From Rhynchopus sp. YZ270_cl-10 (Eukaryota; Euglenozoa; Diplonemea; Diplonemida; Diplonemidae), in assembly GCA_964035575.1 (NCBI GenBank), contig OZ037849.1:186001-250000 (forward strand): a stretch of DNA of 64,000 nucleotides, given 5' to 3'. Under the pieces are notes generated by a model. That model did no database searches. It worked only from the letters and a program-made list of their open reading frames with translations, and was not told the DNA's origin. Made by a program: the position numbers and the translations under genes. This document shows, in pieces, positions 1-8,445 of this stretch (positions are counted from its first letter, which is position 1; each line of letters begins with the position of its first letter).

Positions 1-575
1 GGGTTCTCGTTTGTATTGAACAGCAGCAGCGACCCACACGCCTCAAGGTTCTTCGGCATGCGGCCAAGGCCGTGGTGCTGGCGCTTCCCCTTCGAGTTCG
101 ACACGAAGAGTGGCAGCTCGTACTGGTCTGTCGGGTCGCGTGAGCGTGTCGGCACATTCACGTGTGTGTCCTCGGGCCACTCCTCGCGGAGGAAGACACG
201 CTGGTCGCGGATCTTGCGTGTGCGTGGGCGGTACGTCGCCTCGTCGTACTGGATCACCTTCTCGGGCTTCCACTTCTGCCCAGGGTACTTGAACGAGGAC
301 AGCACAGTTGTTGCCTTCTTGCGCTCCGAGACCTCCTCCACAGTGTCGCCCAGCTCGCTGATCTTCTCCTGCAGCTCCTCCATGCGTGTACGCTCTGCGT
401 CCACACGTTCCCCAATCCGGTCAAACACCGCCTGTGCAGCGTCGCGTACCTTCTGCAGTGCGTCCAGGGCGTGCTCCATCCCATGCTGGTCACGGCGTGC
501 AGAGGTCATCGCAATGGGGACTGCGTGCTGGGTGGCACCCATCCCCTGCCCAACCCCAAGAGCTGTGGGTGACAT
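1..575 (-). CDS. WASHC1: WASH complex subunit 1 homologue, N-terminal part (cut by window start)
   Basis: Reading leftward from the ATG at 575 gives 191 residues open to the window edge. WASH is the nucleation-promoting subunit of the endosomal WASH complex, which activates Arp2/3 on endosomes. What is seen: a HAVPI segment near residue 17, a helical heptad-like stretch (DALQKVRDAAQAVFDRIGER, about residues 38-57), then a KKATTVLSSFKYPG motif and, near the edge, SLLLFNTN. These match in order the YAVPL, helical WAHD, KKAIKVFSSAKYP and SLLLFNT landmarks of animal WASH1. The proline-rich and VCA parts would lie outside the window. Other in-frame ATGs are at 542 and 509; 575 is preferred because a pyrimidine tract and AG lie just upstream. 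Identification is by remembered family landmarks and is strong. Confidence 0.87.
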   Translation of the reverse strand, partial: MSPTALGVGQGMGATQHAVPIAMTSARRDQHGMEHALDALQKVRDAAQAVFDRIGERVDAERTRMEELQEKISELGDTVEEVSERKKATTVLSSFKYPGQKWKPEKVIQYDEATYRPRTRKIRDQRVFLREEWPEDTHVNVPTRSRDPTDQYELPLFVSNSKGKRQHHGLGRMPKNLEACGSLLLFNTNEN

Positions 576-621
576 TGCTCTCCCACACCCCGTTATCCTT
601 GCCTGGAGGGATGTGTGTACA

Positions 622-660
622 CCTGTGGGAGGGAGAGGGAGAGTGAGTGGGAGAGTGAGA
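622..660 (-). promoter_or_regulatory. Pyrimidine tract and AG acceptor upstream of WASHC1
   Basis: On the minus strand a CT-rich run of about 35 nt (660 to 625) ends in CCCACAG, giving AG at 624-623. The start codon follows 48 nt later. This is the shape of a trans-splice (or cis-splice) acceptor and would define a short 5' UTR of 622-576. Confidence 0.55.
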
Positions 661-934
661 GAACAACTTCGAGGGCATAATGTGGCGAAGGATGGGAGGG
701 GCCACATGCACACATGCACACGAAGTCTCTCGTCTATTCTCGGGTTTGGGTTCTTCGGCCGATGTTCTAGGATTTCACTCGGCAGCACCAGAAGCCCCAA
801 GCCTCCACAACCCTCAGAGCTTCTTTTCGTGCTGCAGCGGGGCTACACATGGGGGACAGCCCTGTACCTTAACGAGGGGGTATACATACAGCACATCACC
901 CCTCACTATGGCATGCATTTGGAAAAAGGGGAAC

Positions 935-1278
935 CCCACCTGCCCACCTGCCCACCTGCCCACCTGCCCACCTGCCCACCTGCCCACCTGCCCACCTGCC
1001 CACCTGCCCACCTGCCCACCTGCCCACCTGCCCACCTGCCCACCTGCCCACCTGCCCACCTGCCCACCTGCCCACCTGCCCACCTGCCCACCTGCCCACC
1101 TGCCCACCTGCCCACCTGCCCACCTGCCCACCTGCCCACCTGCCCACCTGCCCACCTGCCCACCTGCCCACCTACCCACCTACCCACCTGCCCACCTGCC
1201 CACCTGCCCACCTGCCCACCTGCCCACCTGCCCACCTGCCCACCTGCCCACCTGCCCACCTGCCCACCTGCCCACCCG
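935..1278. repeat. 8-bp minisatellite (CCCACCTG)43
   Basis: Forty-three head-to-tail copies of CCCACCTG, almost perfect; two neighbouring units near 1170-1185 end in A instead of G. It lies between the WASH gene and the 3' end of cyclase A1. The long open frames across it in several phases come only from the repeat and are not genes. Confidence 0.97.
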
Positions 1279-1374
1279 CCAACGCATCTCTTTGGCATGT
1301 ATCTCACGGATAAAAAAGGAGAAGGGAGTGTGGTTATAGTTTGCAGCATCGACAACAAGTCGGTCAATATAAAA

Positions 1375-1640
1375 ATAGTGAAGCTGATCAAAAGTAGAAC
1401 TAAATTCTAGCCATGCCATCCAGAGAAAAGAAAGTCGAGGAGATGAGTGTCGAAGGGCTAACCTAATAAGGTAGCTACAAACAAGTGGCTTGTGTACGGT
1501 GTTTGTGAGAATGGCTGATGCCCGTACACAACGAGTAGTGACCACACACCAGATACCACACACCTTCCCACTACTGGACATGCGTACAGCTGCAGTCTAT
1601 GGAAATAGAGCACAGCAGCAACACACTCACACCCCACACC
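1375..1640 (-). repeat. Cyclase spacer block, copy 1
   Basis: This block directly follows the stop of cyclase A1 (in minus-strand sense). It recurs after other cyclase genes at about 4895-5285, 7445-7710, 11700-12140, 14085-14200, 17690-18118 and, in part, 58860-58990. A constant internal feature is GTGTACGG, about 20 nt, then CCCGTACAC, which can form a stem-loop. It is probably 3' UTR or intergenic sequence copied together with the genes. Confidence 0.85.
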
Positions 1641-1660
1641 ATCACCCTTGACCACCCCAC

Positions 1661-3457
1661 TCAGATTCCCTTCCCCACCCCAAAGCCTTCTACCCGGTTG
1701 TCCCCTATACCCCCCTGCAACGGTCGTGCCAAGGCCACACTCAGAAGCCCACCCTTGACTGTCGAGGGATGCACGTTCAAAGGGCTCCGTTCACAAGGAC
1801 AACCCTGTCCAGCGTCTTCAACCGCTGCTGCAGACACATCGCCTTTCAGGTACTTCCGCACTGTTGTGTTGTAGTTCTCCCACTTCTTGTTCTTCTCGAT
1901 CTGGTACATCCATTCTTCAGTTTCTTCCTCGGCTTCTTCGGTGTTGAGAATAAGCTCGGCAACCACTTCAGGTGTGTCAGAGGTTGCAGACACTTCCACC
2001 TTGCACGGAATCAGGCGCATCTCGTGTTCGCACTCAGCTTCGCTGAAGCACACACGGTTGCAGAGCACGTCGCAGCCAAGGATACGTCCTGCACGTTCCA
2101 TCCCATGCACGTCACGCACAAGTGTGCCCACCATGCTGAAGCGGCGCATCACTTCACACCCCATGTCACCACGCAGCACCTTCCCAGTCGCAACACCGAT
2201 GTTCACCTGTGCCAGCTTAGGGTCCTGCAAGAGCATCGTTGCTGTGTGCAGTGCTGAGGTGGCGTGGTTTGCACACTGCCTTGACGTGTTGAACGAGCAG
2301 TGCACCCTGTCACCAACAAACACGTCCACCATCCCACGGTATGACTCTGTTGCCTGCAACGTCTTCAGAAGAAGAGTTGTGAAGAAGGAGGAGAAGTGTG
2401 CACTGTCCTGCTCCACCAGACGCAACGTGTCTTTGATGTTCACCGTCAGCAGAGTCGCCTTCACAGACGTGAGCCCCAAAGCAACGTGTCGTGCGTTTGC
2501 AGCAAGTAAGCTTCCATTTGTGGAACTACTCTCAGAAGATGCTGTTTGCTCTGCACAGTCGTCGTCTAGACTGACGTGTTCAGTGCACTCAACTTCGCTG
2601 TCTTCATCCACAAGCAGACACGTCAGTGGCAGGTACGCTTTGTACGACCGCAGGTTCTTCTCCAACGCACGCAGTGCCACCGTCATCCCCTCAGGCAGCT
2701 CATGTTCATGCTCCTCCAGCAGCTCCGCCACCTTCTCCACGTCGTATCCTGCCAGGAGTGAGGCAATCTCCTGCACAGCGTTGATCGTCCGCTCCATTGA
2801 TGCCTGCTCCTTCAGCACTCGGCGTGCGAAACCACGTGTCACGATGAAGTCAATGCAAAACACAGACACTGCAGTTAATAGGCGAGATGAAGGGAACGGT
2901 CTTGGACACGGCGGTGTCTCACAGTCAAACTTCTCTTTCAAGAAATACAGCCGTCCGAACTCACCCTCCTGTTCAGGCATCCCTGGCATCTCGAACAGAC
3001 CAAACCTGAAGCTCTCCTCAACACCAAGCACCAACAACCACATGACAACAAAACACACAAGACCTTGACTGTACACTGTGGGCACCTGCATCACAAGCAG
3101 CATGTCGATGATGAGCACGAAGAGAGCCCACCCATCGAGGGAGATAGCTCGTCCATTCAAATCCCACAGCAGCATTCCGCATGCGATAACGTACAACGTG
3201 CCCACAACTGTCCTTGTTGTCAACGGAACCCTGCACAGCACTGCAGAGACCGCAATGCTGAACCCAAGCAGGACCACAAGTGTTCCGACCATGTGGAGGG
3301 GGTTTCTTCGCAGTAATCCTGGTGTCACCGCCATGAAAAATACAGTCGCCAACCAACCCGCAGAACCAAAGATGAAGAACTGTGTGCGCATCTCCTTCTT
3401 TTTCCTGCTCAGTGTCCCGTCCAAGGAGAGCACGCCATTGAGACACTGCATCCCCAT
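1661..3457 (-). CDS. Cyclase family type A1: six-TM protein with degenerate class III cyclase domain
   Basis: 598 aa. Residues about 20-155 hold five hydrophobic helices; a cysteine-containing loop (FDCETPPC, near 185) follows, then a sixth helix and a long helical linker (MERTINAVQEIASLLAGYDV). The LPEGMTVALRALEKNLRSYK segment is a linker type seen in protist class III cyclases. The C-terminal domain has cyclase topology (VNIKDTL, VFVGDRVHCSF, NIGVATGKV, RRFSMVGTLVRD). However, the first metal aspartate is replaced by Asn, the ATP-selecting lysine by a hydrophobic residue, and the transition-state Asn/Arg positions do not match. Catalysis is therefore unlikely, and a regulatory or dimerising role is inferred. 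The start is the ATG beginning MGMQC, conserved in all intact copies and 19 nt after an AG acceptor. Confidence 0.85.
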   Translation of the reverse strand: MGMQCLNGVLSLDGTLSRKKKEMRTQFFIFGSAGWLATVFFMAVTPGLLRRNPLHMVGTLVVLLGFSIAVSAVLCRVPLTTRTVVGTLYVIACGMLLWDLNGRAISLDGWALFVLIIDMLLVMQVPTVYSQGLVCFVVMWLLVLGVEESFRFGLFEMPGMPEQEGEFGRLYFLKEKFDCETPPCPRPFPSSRLLTAVSVFCIDFIVTRGFARRVLKEQASMERTINAVQEIASLLAGYDVEKVAELLEEHEHELPEGMTVALRALEKNLRSYKAYLPLTCLLVDEDSEVECTEHVSLDDDCAEQTASSESSSTNGSLLAANARHVALGLTSVKATLLTVNIKDTLRLVEQDSAHFSSFFTTLLLKTLQATESYRGMVDVFVGDRVHCSFNTSRQCANHATSALHTATMLLQDPKLAQVNIGVATGKVLRGDMGCEVMRRFSMVGTLVRDVHGMERAGRILGCDVLCNRVCFSEAECEHEMRLIPCKVEVSATSDTPEVVAELILNTEEAEEETEEWMYQIEKNKKWENYNTTVRKYLKGDVSAAAVEDAGQGCPCERSPLNVHPSTVKGGLLSVALARPLQGGIGDNRVEGFGVGKGI

Positions 3458-3476
3458 CTCCCCTCCCGTCAGGTAC

Positions 3477-3510
3477 CTGTGTTCTTGTGGAGGAGTGGTT
3501 GGAGTGGTTG
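3477..3510 (-). promoter_or_regulatory. Conserved acceptor-like sequence before the cyclase start codon
   Basis: On the minus strand a CT/CA-rich tract with CCACTCCTCC leads to AACACAG, 19 nt before the ATG. The same sequence precedes A2, A3, A4, B1, B2 and B3. It fits a trans-splice acceptor and supports the MGMQC start codon. No TATA-like promoter is visible near any copy, which is consistent with polycistronic transcription. Confidence 0.5.
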
Positions 3511-3689
3511 GGTAAGAAATGATAAAGACAACTCAATCCACCCATGTGGTACTTTTTGGCAGGGAACACTGCACACAGAAAAAGAAACACACGATGCCCG
3601 AAGCGCACCACTCCGCCCTTTGTATTGACGCATTGACGCAATTTGATTCCCCCCTACAGAGTCCCCCCTCCACCCGGAACCCCTTGAGA

Positions 3690-4030
3690 CGAGAGCAGAG
3701 AGGTGAACGCCAAATCAAGAACAGCACCGAGAAGGCAGGGACGGGCCCCGCAACAGAAAAATTGGGGGGAATCACGGAACCCGCTGGACGGACACCACCT
3801 GGCTCATTGGGTTGAGCAGAGCCACCTGCTGGGAAGAGTACAAGACCTTCGCGTACAAAGCGCCAGACAGCGTGCAAATGCTCTTGACCCTGTGCAGAGA
3901 GGAGGAAGAGTGGTCAGCAACGGTCTCACACCTGCACAGAGTCCACAGCCTTGTGCATATGATTGAGGTGCTCTTGGACGACCTTGCTGACAAGCTTGCA
4001 TGACACCAAGCCTACAGCCCGCCCCTGAAG
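3690..4030 (+). other. 340-bp insert with protein-like fragment upstream of A1
   Basis: The sequences upstream of A1 (3525-3690 and 4025-4130) and of A2 (7160-7420) align, except that A1 has this extra segment. One plus-strand frame (about 3797-4003) encodes a non-repetitive helical peptide containing WEEYKTFAYKAPDSVQMLLT and ending in LLDDLADKLA before a stop. There is no ATG start. It may be a stray fragment of a host gene; I do not recognise the family. Confidence 0.45.
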
Positions 4031-4339
4031 AAGATCCTGTGTAGTCTCTGACCCGATGTAACTATTTTGTGGCAAAAACCTCAAACATCGGACATTCGCA
4101 CAACAAGACAAAAGGAGAAGAAGGGGATGTGTTTTCTGTGTTTGCAGTAAAGACAATTAGTCAAGCATGTTCCCAGATCACGTGATTTTGACCAAAATTT
4201 TGGGGTCCAGATCACGGAAAAAAAAAGGGGTATGGGGTGCGTTTTTGGGCGTTTTTGTCGATCGCATCGTCCGATTCGGTGCGATTGCAGAAAGTGATGG
4301 GGTCATTTTGGAAAAATGGACAAAATTTTATTGACTTAA

Positions 4340-4615
4340 ATTTTTGCAAAATATGAACCCATACTCGTAAACAAGGGTCATTTTCAGGTTTGAAAAACCA
4401 ACTTCAGATGAAATTGTGGTGTTTTGAGTGGGAACACAGTAGCGCCGCAGGCGCACGGTACCCAACTTTTGTCTTTTTTCTTTTTCCCTTTTCTCTGCTT
4501 TCTTTTGATTGTGCGAGCCGATTGCTCTCCACGGTGGGGTCACATGTGTGTGCAAAAACACTCTGAAGTACCCTTACTATGAAATATGAGATTCTCTGGT
4601 TTTAGTAAGGAAAAA
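4340..4615. repeat. Dispersed repeat R1, copy 1
   Basis: About 270 bp, including the GC-rich palindrome-like core GCGCCGCAGGCGCACGGTAC and a conserved ATTGCTCTCCACGGTGGGGT segment. It recurs at about 55500-55765 and 56190-56385. It has no coding capacity. The rest of 4030-4890 is A/T-rich, with T-runs at 4683-4699 and 4808-4834 and no visible gene. Confidence 0.8.
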
Positions 4616-4894
4616 CCCAAGCAAAATCGTCAAAAATCTACGGTAGTCGGTAGGCGCGTAGCGCGACCCCCGTGCGCACCCCACTTTTTTTTTTTTTGTT
4701 TTTCCCGGAAAAGTACCGCAATTGACGGATCGCGATCCGTGCGAACCGTGGTGGTGACTCATCTGAAAAAATATTGAGTAGAACAGCTGCAGATCGTGTG
4801 CGAGCACTTTTTTTTTTTTTTTTTTTTTTTTTTTCCAAAATTCCTGAAAACCAGATCATGATCACGATCTGGGAAAAAGCTTGCAATTAGTCTG

Positions 4895-5285
4895 TCAATA
4901 AAAAAAAATAGTGAAGTTGATCAAAAGTAGAACTCAATTCTAGGTCATGCCATCCAGAGAAGAAAAAGATCGAGGAGATGAGTGTCGAAGGGCTAACCTA
5001 ATAAGGTAGCTACAAACAAGTGGCTTGTGTACGGTGTTTGTGAGAATGGCTGATGCCCGTACACAACGAGCAGTTACCACACACCAGATACCACACACCC
5101 TCCCACCACTGACATGCGTACAGCTGCAGTCTATGGAAATAGAGCACAGCAGCAACACACTCACACCCCACACCATCACACCACGCATCTGGTGCTGTTG
5201 ACTGAAATGTATTTGCAAAAAGCAGGCTCATGACGTGGCACCACAGCGCTTCCTCACAGTACGCAATAAAACGTGACCATCACCC
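4895..5285 (-). repeat. Cyclase spacer block, copy 2
   Basis: A longer copy of the block after A1. It includes the gene-proximal portion (5215-5285) that is also present after A3, after A4 and at 58940-58990. It contains the conserved GTGTACGG/CCCGTACAC inverted repeat. Confidence 0.85.
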
Positions 5286-5293
5286 TTGCCCAC

Positions 5294-7099
5294 TCAGATT
5301 CCCTTCCCCACCCCAAAGCCTTCTACCCGGTTGTCCCCTATCCCCCTCTGCAACGGTCGTGCCAAGGCCACACTCAGAAGCCCACCCTTGACTGTCGAGG
5401 GATGCACGTTCAAAGGGCTCCGTTCACAAGGACAACCCTGTCCAGCCTCTTCAACCGCTGCTGCAGACACATCGCCTTTCAGGTACTTCCGCACTGCTGT
5501 GTTGTAGTTCTCCCACTTCTTGTTCTTCCCGATCTGGTACATCCATTCTCCATTTTCATGTTCGGCTTCTTCGGTGTTGAGAATAAGCTCGGCAACCACT
5601 TCAGGTGTGTCAGAGGTTGCAGACACTTCCACCTTGCACGGAATCAGGCGCATCTCGTGTTCACACTCAGCATCGCTGAAGCACACACGGTTGCAGAGCA
5701 CGTCGCAGCCAAGGATACGTCCTGCACGTTCCATCCCATGCACGTCACGCACAAGTGTGCCCACCATGCTGAAGCGGCGCATCACTTCACACCCCATGTC
5801 ACCACGCAGCACCTTCCCAGTCGCAACACCGATGTTCACCTGTGCCAGCTTAGGGTCCTGCAAGAGCATCGTTGCTGTGTGCAGTGCTGAGGTGGCGTGG
5901 TTTGCACACTGCCTTGACGTGTTGAACGAGCAGTGCACCCTGTCACCAACAAACACGTCCACCATCCCACGGTATGACTCTGTTGCCTGCAACGTCTTCA
6001 GAAGAAGAGTTGTGAAGAAGGAGGAGAAGTGTGCACTGTCCTGCTCCACCAGACGCAACGTGTCTTTGATGTTCACCGTCAGCAGAGTCGCCTTCACAGA
6101 CGTGAGCCCCAAAGCAGCGTGTCGTATATTTGCAGCAAGTAAGATTTCATTTGTGGAACCACTCTCAAAAGATGCTGTTTGCTCTGCACAATCTTGTTCT
6201 GTACCTTCTGTGCTGACGTATTCAGTGCACTCAACTTCGCTGTCTTCATCCCCAAGCAGACACGTCAGTGGCAGGTACGCTTTGTACGACCGCAGGTTCT
6301 TCTCCAACGCACGCAGTGCCACCGTCATCCCCTCAGGCAGCTCATGTTCATGCTCCTCCAGCAGCTCCGCCACCTTCTCCACGTCGTATCCTGCCAGGAG
6401 TGAGGCAATCTCCTGCACAGCGTTGATCGTCCGCTCCATTGATGCTTGCTCCTTCAGCACTTGGCGTGCGAAACCACGTGTCACGATGAAGTCAATCACA
6501 AACACAAAGAGTGCAGTTAATAGGCGAGCTGAAGGGAACTCCACTGGACAGGGTGGTGCCTCACAGTCAAACTTCTCCTTCAAGGAATACAGCCGTCCGA
6601 ACTCACCCTCCTGTGCAGGCATCCCAGGCAGTTCGAACAGACCAAACCTGAAGCTCTCCTCAACACCAAGCAGCAACAACCACATGACAATGAAACACAC
6701 AAGACCTTGACTGTACCGTGTGGGCACCTGCATCACAAGCAGCATGTCGATGGTGATCACGAGGAGAGGCCACCCATCAATGAAGATGGCTCGTGCACTC
6801 AAATCCCACATCAGTATTCCAAATGCCATCATGTACAACGTGCCCACAACTGTCCTTGTTGTCAACGGAACCCTGCACAGCACTGCACAGATCGCAATGC
6901 TGAACGCCAGCAGGGCCACAAGTGTTCCTACCAAGTGGAGGTGGTGTTTTTTCTGTCTGTCTATGCTCACCACCAGACCAAGTACAGCGGCCAACCAACC
7001 CACACAGGCAAAGGTGAAGAACTGTGTGCGTAGCTCCTTCTTTTTCCTGCTCAGTGTCCCGTCCAAGGAGAGCACGCCATTGAGACACTGCATCCCCAT
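5294..7099 (-). CDS. Cyclase family type A2: six-TM protein with degenerate cyclase domain
   Basis: 601 aa from the conserved MGMQC start at 7099; the frame is open further upstream to 7228, but without an ATG that other copies share. Same plan as A1: five N-terminal helices, a loop with CEAPPCP, a sixth helix, the MERTINAVQEIASLL linker and one degenerate cyclase domain from about residue 345. The linker just before the domain differs from A1 (EGTEQD insertion), and TM1-TM2 are diverged. The last ~250 residues are almost identical to A1, which suggests recent duplication or gene conversion. Metal and base-binding residues are missing as in A1. Confidence 0.85.
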   Translation of the reverse strand: MGMQCLNGVLSLDGTLSRKKKELRTQFFTFACVGWLAAVLGLVVSIDRQKKHHLHLVGTLVALLAFSIAICAVLCRVPLTTRTVVGTLYMMAFGILMWDLSARAIFIDGWPLLVITIDMLLVMQVPTRYSQGLVCFIVMWLLLLGVEESFRFGLFELPGMPAQEGEFGRLYSLKEKFDCEAPPCPVEFPSARLLTALFVFVIDFIVTRGFARQVLKEQASMERTINAVQEIASLLAGYDVEKVAELLEEHEHELPEGMTVALRALEKNLRSYKAYLPLTCLLGDEDSEVECTEYVSTEGTEQDCAEQTASFESGSTNEILLAANIRHAALGLTSVKATLLTVNIKDTLRLVEQDSAHFSSFFTTLLLKTLQATESYRGMVDVFVGDRVHCSFNTSRQCANHATSALHTATMLLQDPKLAQVNIGVATGKVLRGDMGCEVMRRFSMVGTLVRDVHGMERAGRILGCDVLCNRVCFSDAECEHEMRLIPCKVEVSATSDTPEVVAELILNTEEAEHENGEWMYQIGKNKKWENYNTAVRKYLKGDVSAAAVEEAGQGCPCERSPLNVHPSTVKGGLLSVALARPLQRGIGDNRVEGFGVGKGI

Positions 7100-7444
7100 C
7101 TCCCCTCCCGTCAGGTACCTCTGTTCTTGTGGAGGAGTGGTGGGTAAGAAATTGTGTAAAGACAACTCAATCCGCCCACGTGGTACTTTTTGGCAGGGAA
7201 CACACTGCCCACAGAAAAAGAAACACACGACCCAGTCCGAAGCTCACTACTCCTCCCTTTCTATTGACGCATTGACGCAATTGGATTCCCTCTGACCAGA
7301 GTTGCGTCCCTCCACCCGGAACCCCTTGAGCCACCCCGGAAGTCCTGTGTGGTCTCTGATTCGATGTGGTCAACTATTTTGTGGCAAAAACCTGAAATAT
7401 CGTAAATAAGGACACAAAAGGAGGAGATGTGGTTATTGTTTGCA

Positions 7445-7710
7445 GTATCGACAATTAGTCTGTCAATAAAAATAGTGACGTTGATCAAAAGTTGAACTAA
7501 GCTCCAGTCACGCATTCCATACAAAAGAACAGTAGTGCTAGCCTAATATGTTACCTGCAAACACGTGGCTTGTGTACGGTGTTTGTGAGAATGGCTGATG
7601 CCCGTACACAACGAGTAGTTACCACACACCAGATACCACACACCCTCCCACTACTGACATGCGTACAGCTGCAGTCTATGGAAATAGAGCACAGCAGCAA
7701 CACACTCATG
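7445..7710 (-). repeat. Cyclase spacer block, copy 3
   Basis: Located between A2 and B1. It contains the stem-forming GTGTACGG and CCCGTACAC segments and the constant CTGCAGTCTATGGAAATAG stretch. It lacks the gene-proximal part that directly follows A2, A3 and A4. Confidence 0.8.
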
Positions 7711-7756
7711 GCACCTTCACCAACCCCAGGTAGACATTGGGAACATAGGGACTGCA

Positions 7757-8065
7757 TAAAATGGCGCCGCAGGCGATAATTTTTGAGGGTACGGTGTAAA
7801 AATCTAGCTTTTTAAAAATTTTTGAAAAAAGGTGTCGTTTGAGAAAAACAAACAAACGGACGCGCTGTGTGAAAAACGAGTGTTTCTCTGCGGGGAAAAA
7901 ATGCGGGGGAAAAAATCGAGTCCGCCCAAATCTGGGGACGACATTTACAGAAAGGCCTGGTGAATAGTGTCGGGTTTTTTCCCCTCCAGATTTCTCTGTT
8001 TTTTTTTTTTTTGAAAACCAGTTTTTAGAAAAACCGGTTTTCAAAACCAGTTTTTTTAACCACCC
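7757..8065. repeat. A/T-rich stretch with dispersed repeat R2
   Basis: 7757-7815 carries GGCGCCGCAGGCG followed by GGTACGGTGTAAAAATCTAGC. The same pair of motifs recurs at 62808-62865. The remainder is A/T-rich, with an inverted pair of AAAACC(G/A)GTTTT motifs near 8028-8060. No coding signal. 8070-8440 holds nothing recognisable except the B-type 3' flank from about 8340. Confidence 0.6.
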
Positions 8066-8445
8066 TAATACCCTGGTTGTATTTGTGCATCCACCCAAGA
8101 GTGTGCTGCACTATACTTTTTGGTTGGACCCTTCCTACATACACAAGGCATGTGAAACTAGGCGGTGGCTCTGTGTCATTTACAGTGCAATGTACCACAC
8201 TGCTGCTGTCGGGGGCAGTTTCGGTGTCCTGGTTGTCGGGGACCGCCTCGTGGTGTCTCCTCGGTGTCGGGCTCGTGCACCCAAGTCTCTCGTGCTGCAC
8301 CTTGGTCACAAGTGCGGTCCATCAAGACCCAAAGTGTGCAGCTAAGTGCACTCCTCAAGAAAGCCTGCCCTGCGTTGCATTGCGTAGCGGAGACAGGTCA
8401 AGCCTCCAGAGACAGGCACCTCACCAGGAAGCAGGGACACCTGCG

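Noticed and set aside
935-1278. CRISPR-like or telomeric array
   Set aside because: Units are contiguous 8-mers without spacers, the genome is eukaryotic, and the arrays are internal rather than terminal.
16-1410. 464-codon plus frame across the WASH region and the minisatellite
   Set aside because: It is antisense to WASHC1 and otherwise made of the 8-bp repeat, which is open in several frames.
1887-3068. Long open frames on the plus strand opposite the cyclase genes (about 320-396 codons, repeated at each copy)
   Set aside because: They mirror conserved minus-strand codons, have Ser/Arg-rich unnatural composition and no start context. The minus frame carries recognisable domains.
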